A stretch of 64,000 nucleotides of DNA from Nephrocerus scutellatus. Taxonomy: Eukaryota; Arthropoda; Insecta; Diptera; Pipunculidae. Below are positions 59,030-64,000 of the stretch, one piece after another. The DNA lies in assembly GCA_947095585.1 (NCBI GenBank), contig OX352762.1:28062669-28126668 (forward strand), given 5' to 3'. Within the stretch, counting starts at the first letter, position 1. Every line of letters starts with the position of its first letter. Below the pieces are notes generated by a model. That model made no database searches. It was not told the origin of the DNA and was given only the letters and a program-made list of their open reading frames with translations. The translations under genes and the position numbers were made by a program.

Positions 59030-61420
59030 CAGTGACATTTTGTTCGGCAAAAACGCATTTTATTTCTCAACGTAGTCTCCTTTAAGCTCGATACATTTAG
59101 TCCAGCGTTTTTCCAATTTATTTATTTCTTCAAATAATAGGTTTTCCCAAGTCCTCAAATTATGCGTTTGTTTCAGTGAAGAAAAAGGTTTTTTTTTAAT
59201 CAATTATTTATTATTCCATTTAAATTGTAATACTAGGGTTAGTAAGTAAATAACGAAACTTACAAGTTATATTAGTTTATTTTTATAAATGACCAGATTG
59301 GTTCTCATTATATTTTATATCTAAATTATTTTATAATTTGTGTTGTGTTTTTTTAAAGAAAAAAATGAAGGTGTGGGCACAACACGACTTTCTTTTACGG
59401 ACGGGGCAGGAATCTTCAGTGTACCAGTGCATCCAGGTACAAGAATGCCTATGGTGTTATCAATACATTCTCAAGTGCTCTCTCGAAGTACTGAGGATTA
59501 GGGTAAAAGAGTCGCGAAATAAAGTCATTTGCTACAGAGGCTGACCGAGCGAATTGGTTTCTAGTAAGATCCAGAATAACATTATCGATTCTGGATACTC
59601 CGGAAGCGTCCAAGAATTTCTTTTTCGACACATAACGTCTATAATCGGAATGTTCGTTTCTATACATACTCGTACACGCTCTGGGGCATTTCTTCTCAAA
59701 GACGCGGATTTTTTCCATATATGAGGGACTGATGTTCCACCATATTGGACACGCATACGTTAAAATTGGTCTTACGAACGCCTGTTAACAAAAGGACCTT
59801 CACCTCCCATCTCAGATGACGTGAGTAAAATAAAATTTTTAGAGCCATAAAAGCGGCTCTTCCCTTTTTTACAGCGGTATTTATGTGTTCATTGCAATAT
59901 AAGAGTGCATCCAAGTAAACACCTACATACCGCACTACCGCCTTTGTTGGAATTTAAAAGCCATTTGCACCAGTTATCCGCAAGTTTTTCAAATTTCGTC
60001 GAAGGTCGTGGTTTCCGCGTCTTAGAGGTGTGCGAAACAGTATAACTTCGTACTTTGATTAGCTTATCTTAAGCTTTCCACCCTAACTGTCGTGTTTTTA
60101 TTATCAGTTACAACAAATTTCTTCCCGTGTATCAGAGATATAATCATTTTAACTAAATGATGTGGAAACCCATATCTGATAATTTTATAAATTAACGCGT
60201 CGATCCAGACCGTGTCAAAGGCTTTTTCGAGATCCACTAGACAGGCAGCCCGTATTCCCCTTATCATTCATATGCCAGTTGATATCTGAAATCAATTTCG
60301 TCACAGCGTGTACTGTCGAGAGGTTTGTTTGAACCCAAATTGGTTCCGCCGTATAATCTCTTTTTCGTCGCACACGTTCAAAATGGACTTGCTAATAACC
60401 ACTTCTAAAACTTTCCCGATATTAGGTAAGAGATTTATTGGCCTATAGTTCGTCGGATAAAAAGGGTCTTTCTTTATTTTATTATTGGAAAAACCTTTGA
60501 TGTTTTCCAACAACTCGGGTAGTAGTGATTATTTAGCAGGTTATTAAAAATAACGCAGTATTTCCGTATGATATCGGACGGAAGATGTTTCAGAACGATA
60601 TTGGAAATGTTATCCAAACCTGTCGAGAGCTTGTTGTTCAGTTTCCTGAAAATGTAAGTAAGTTCCGTCATCGTCGCAAAGTAGTTGTTTGTTTGGTCTT
60701 GCTCTAATTTGTCCGCTTTCATGTCGTCTGTGAAATACACTGGAGCTTTCGAGTAACTGTTGGTATTATGAAATCCGTGCAATTCCTCGTTAACCATATC
60801 CGCAGCACTACTTGGGACGTCGTGAAGAAAAAGGTCGTTAGACCCAAATCTCTTACCGCCCAGGTTTCGAAACAGGAAATAGTCACAGGATGCTAAATCT
60901 GGAAAATATGTTGCATGAGGTAGCAGTTCGTAGCCCAATTTATGGATTTTGGCCATGGTTACTACACACGTCTGAACCCGTGCATTGTCTTGATGGAAAA
61001 GCACTTTTTCGTTTTTGTTGTGTTTGCTTCAAATCAATATCGAATCTTTCCAAAAGCTCTGAATAATAGTCGCCGGTGATCGTTTTACCCATTTCAAGGT
61101 AATCGACGTGAATGACACCGCGTGCATCTCAAAAAAATGTGGCCATGACCTTGTTGGCTGACAGACACAACTTGGCCTTTTTTGGTGCACGTTTAACAGG
61201 AGAAACGCACTGTCTTGATTGTTCTTTGGTTTCTGGTGTGTTGTGATGGGTCCATGTTTTGTCCACAGTTACTTTCCTTGGTTTCGGTGAAGGTTTTTTA
61301 CCCAAAACATAATGCCTAATCAGCACAGGAAATTCACTTTTTCCCATTTTCGTTAAAATTCACGAGGTTGTCTGCTATCAAACACAAACTAAATGACGCA
61401 ACTTAATCAAAAGTAGCAGT
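59030..61420 (-). pseudogene. Mariner transposase split by a LINE
   Basis: Third mariner lineage, read leftward, in two parts. The right part (about 61350-60822) starts MGKSEFPVLIRHYVLGKK, jumps across the missing DNA-binding region to TWTHHNTPETKEQSRQCVSP, and continues with MATFFWDARGV, the HQDNARVQTCVVTMAKIHKL block (second catalytic Asp) and FPDLASCDYFLF (third). The left part (59189-59040) is the C-terminus, ending LKGDYVEK then stop. Between them sits the LINE at 59190-60821, flanked by a 14-bp duplication. An internal deletion, frameshifts and a missing first catalytic block show it was damaged as well as interrupted. Confidence 0.88.
59190..60821 (-). pseudogene. Jockey-like LINE inserted in a mariner
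   Basis: 5'-truncated LINE read leftward. Early RT: LSTGLDNISNIVLKHLPSDI (about 60620-60560), NYRPINLLPNIGKVLEVV (about 60440-60390), motif A CLVDLEKAFDTVWIDALIYK (about 60240-60180). The frame then passes straight from NKNTTVRVE to the segment LFRTPLRRGNHDLRRNLKNL, so motifs B and C, including the active-site Asp pair, are deleted. A C-terminal domain follows (VVRYVGVYLDALLYCNEHI, about 59940-59880), then a 3' untranslated region and a short A tail (T run 59189-59197). GTGAAGAAAAAGGT occurs at 59176-59189 and 60822-60835. Related in type to the Jockey element at 37.7-42 kb. Confidence 0.9.
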
Positions 61421-61469
61421 AGTCTATTAATAGATGGCAGTTGACGGGAGCAATTACTGCGCGGGAAAT

Positions 61470-61860
61470 TCAAAAAGTAGCTGGCTTATTACCCTGCCCT
61501 CGTATATGCTCGGGTGTTTCCTTTGCCTCGTTGCAGGGTCCGCAGCGGTCAGTTTAGGATTTTCCCATTTTTACGAAATGACTATGGAATGGGCCATGTC
61601 CTGTCATGTGCCAGGACCTTAGTGATTGGCGATCCAATTTGAGTGCTCCGTTTAGATGTTTTATGTTGCAACTGAGGAGCTTTTTCGATTGTCTTATTTC
61701 GGCCGACGATTCCCATTCTGCTCGATGGTATTGTTTTTCCACTCAATTACCTCTCTACTATGGTGGTCATTGCAGTAGACAAATCCTTTGTACTTTGTTT
61801 ACTTGGTGTAAAAGCCTCACCAAACCGTTAACTTTTATGGATGTAACAGTCTAGCTTTAT
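61470..61860 (-). pseudogene. C-terminal fragment of an RNase H-type LINE
   Basis: The minus strand encodes QSKKLLSCNIKHLNGALKLD, then LRSWHMTGHGPFHSHFVKMG, then in another frame DRCGPCNEAKETPEHI. This order (a leucine-rich helix, TGH...H...MG, CX2C, ETPEH) is the typical region after RNase H in LOA/R1/I-type LINEs and parallels TGHCPIGRHAARLG at 12.5 kb. RT and RNase H themselves are absent. Frameshifted and truncated at both sides. Confidence 0.72.
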
Positions 61861-63430
61861 TTCATATGAAACCATCGCTGAATAAATAATACAGAAGGTC
61901 ATCCTTTAACAGCTTTGCCGAATTACCCGACCCAAATCAGCAAAGGAATAAGCAAACAATGGCCTTGCGGTATAAATTTTTATCTTAGCAAAAAATTATA
62001 CGATAGTAGGCATTTATAGTTACGCAAAATTGTCCACTTATCAGACGGATCCAGCTCCAATTGATACGACCGACGATGAGTCTATAAATTTCGATGTTCG
62101 TTCACACTTTTCCTTAGGGCGGTGATATTCTTTTTAATTCGCAAATTGCTTTGGTGCGTTAATATGTAATTATACTTTTAGAGAGTATATGAAACAAACT
62201 CTACCCACAGTTCTACGGATTTAACTGTGCTTCAGAAAATGATGACCTCCTCTATAAGCTACAAAAATCGAGTATTGATTTGTAAAAAAAATTTGGTTAA
62301 TTTTCTAGCTCTGTTTAAACGCAACTCTACTCAAAATGATTTGCTTGATTAAAGTGATCATAGATGTTTTACAGTTAGTAGTTAAAAGCTATTAAAGTGG
62401 GTATATGACTACCGAGAGCAATCGTGTATAACACGAAATGTTTAACTTCATAATTAGTCATCCCGACCAAATTTTGTTTTTAGCTGCAACAGAAACTGTA
62501 AAGGAAACCCTCGCATAAGAAGAATCATAATTTTCGATCATCAGGTGGATTCTGCGGTTCACGATCCCATTATCATGGCTAAATATAAACAAGAGCAAAG
62601 TGCGCGCTCGCTCAACCTCCGCACATCTCACATTTAAATAAATCAAATTGCTCCCATTGCGAGTAGCGTGATGAAGCGGTATACACGTGTGGGAGCTTCA
62701 CAATTGGGAATCTGCCTGTCCATCATCAGAAGCAGCAGCAACTAGCATCAACCATTCGATTAGCAAAGACTGACGAACACGTCGCAATGTAACCTGCTGC
62801 GCACGACAATACCAGCTGATGGATAAGACACGTACGAGTTCGTCGCGCCGAGAAGCAAATCCCAATGAGTGCATCACAACAGAACTGCGACTTGTGGAGG
62901 AGCAATTTAAGATTAAGGTTTCGCATACTCGTATGTGTGCACTACTTGTTCACGATTAAATGATGAAAATCATCCTCGGTTCTTTCACATTTACCTGGGT
63001 ATCATTAGCCGACTCAAATAAGGCGCATGGGGCACACATGCACCCTGAAGAATTTTATTCCATTTTTAGCCTAAAAATGAAGCCTTAATTTTTTTGCTTT
63101 TGCAAACGGAGGTTTTCTATTTGTTTTAAAAGTGAAGCTACTTTACGCGCATTAAGAGTAAACTTTAAAAGCCTCGTCTTAAGGATGACACAGGATGATT
63201 TTAGATAATTTTTAATATTAAATATGAGGTTATCGGTCCAAAAGATAGCTTCTAATCTAATGAGCCAATTTTTCATCGACTCTATAAGCACGCATTTTAG
63301 AGAAAAGAGATTTTTTTATAATTCGCGCACACTTAAAATGGTTCGCACCCTTATAATGCTCGGCTATATGTTTGGCACAGCGTGGGCGTTAAGAACAAGA
63401 AAAGAGGAGATTTTTATGACCTTGTGTTTT
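61861..63430. other. Stretch without recognisable gene
   Basis: AT-rich DNA; nothing recognised. Short frames at 62458-62646 and 62726-62926 have no known motif. Confidence 0.45.
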
Positions 63431-63434
63431 TAAT

Positions 63435-64000
63435 GAGATGTGGAAAAGCAGAGCTTGGCAGAGCATTCCACATACGTGTTGTACGGCTGAAGAACGAATC
63501 CCTGAACTTAACTCTACGTCCGAAGATGGGCTTGAGGGTAAACTGATGAGCATTTAGAGCGCCACGAGTATTGCGGTTGAATTCAAGGAGAGGTGGCATG
63601 CAGCTGGCTATTTCTCTTGAGCACCGCTAGTAGAAGAAGCGATAAAACAGTGCAACAGGAAACGTTCCTGCGGTGTTCAAGCGAATCTATTGATTTCGCT
63701 ATATTTGCGTCACCGATTAGTTTTACCGCGTGGTTATGTATTCTATTTAGCTGATGCAAAGTAGTTTTAGGCGCACCAGACCAGATATGGCAATCGTACT
63801 CAAGTTTAGGGCCAGCTCAGAGGGTGCGAAATAATTCTTGCATCGGGCTAGAAAACCTAAACATTTCGCAGCATTTTTGTGACGGTAAATATTCGGTCAT
63901 TCCAACGAAGCTTGTCGTTAACGCACATACCGAGAATTGCGAGATTTTCAGTTTTCTCGATGCAAGTGCCATTCATGTATAATGACATATGGGATGTAGG
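63435..64000 (-). pseudogene. LINE-A copy 3, continues past the window edge
   Basis: Matches the last third of LINE-A copy 2 (36980-37555), read leftward: the segment for ILGMCVNNKLRWNDHIF lies near 63940-63890, and the C-terminal KPIFGRRVKFRDSFFSRTTR (about 63530-63470) and WNALPSSAFPH follow. Small deletions and frameshifts occur near 63640 and 63810-63880. It stops short of the natural 3' end near 63435. The missing 5' part should lie to the right of this window. Confidence 0.88.

Noticed and set aside
60474..61004. Fusion protein of mariner transposase and LINE reverse transcriptase
   Set aside because: The joined frame is an accident of a LINE landing inside a mariner in the same orientation; a 14-bp target-site duplication marks the boundary.

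Overview
This window looks like insect nuclear DNA, most likely from a higher fly. A tephritid fruit fly is my inference. The evidence is very AT-rich sequence, no closely packed genes, a scrap of insect-type mitochondrial COX1, and dipteran-style transposon remnants: Jockey/CR1-like, LOA/R1-like and RTE-like LINEs, mariner elements, a Helentron-like element, a tRNA-derived SINE and a probable solo LTR. I find no intact host protein-coding gene. The long featureless stretches are probably intron or intergenic DNA. Three short stretches could be host exons and are listed at low confidence.

Layout, 1-20 kb: broken mariner (0.8-1.5 kb); first copy of a satellite-like repeat (2.0-2.65 kb); LINE-A copy 1 on the minus strand with a foreign RTE piece inside (6.1-7.7 kb); SINE copy 1 (7.75-8.0 kb); nuclear mitochondrial segment (8.49-8.66 kb); a LOA/R1-like LINE with a 15-bp target-site duplication inside a dispersed repeat called X here (10.4-12.8 kb); a second repeat X cut by SINE copy 2 (15.0-15.6 kb); two opposed MITEs made from the mariner at 51.6 kb, flanking a 291-bp near-identical duplicate (16.3-18.8 kb).

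20-37.7 kb: palindrome-rich foldback element (20.2-20.6 kb); tandem 183-bp duplication and RTE-like remnant (22.3-23.2 kb); satellite-like repeat joined to a Helentron scrap (24.9-26.2 kb); SINE copy 3 (27.9-28.1 kb); a possible 5' exon (29.8-30.3 kb); more satellite-like repeat (33.5 and 34.6 kb); LINE-A copy 2 with a 578-codon open frame, poly(A) and target-site duplication (35.9-37.7 kb).

37.7-64 kb: Jockey-type LINE with two damaged ORFs (37.7-42.0 kb, minus); RTE-like LINE (45.1-47.4 kb); second RTE-like remnant (48.9-49.6 kb); nearly intact mariner (51.6-52.9 kb); Helentron-like element between TA repeats (53.0-53.9 kb); probable solo LTR (54.0-54.5 kb); inverted satellite-like repeat (54.5-55.4 kb); decayed mariner (56.6-57.0 kb); another mariner split by a Jockey-like LINE with a 14-bp duplication (59.0-61.4 kb); RNase H-type LINE tail (61.5-61.8 kb); and the start of LINE-A copy 3 running off the right edge.

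These genes do not form a pathway. The region is a stack of nested insertions. Their order can be read from target-site duplications, truncations and the SINE and MITE derivatives that depend on autonomous relatives.
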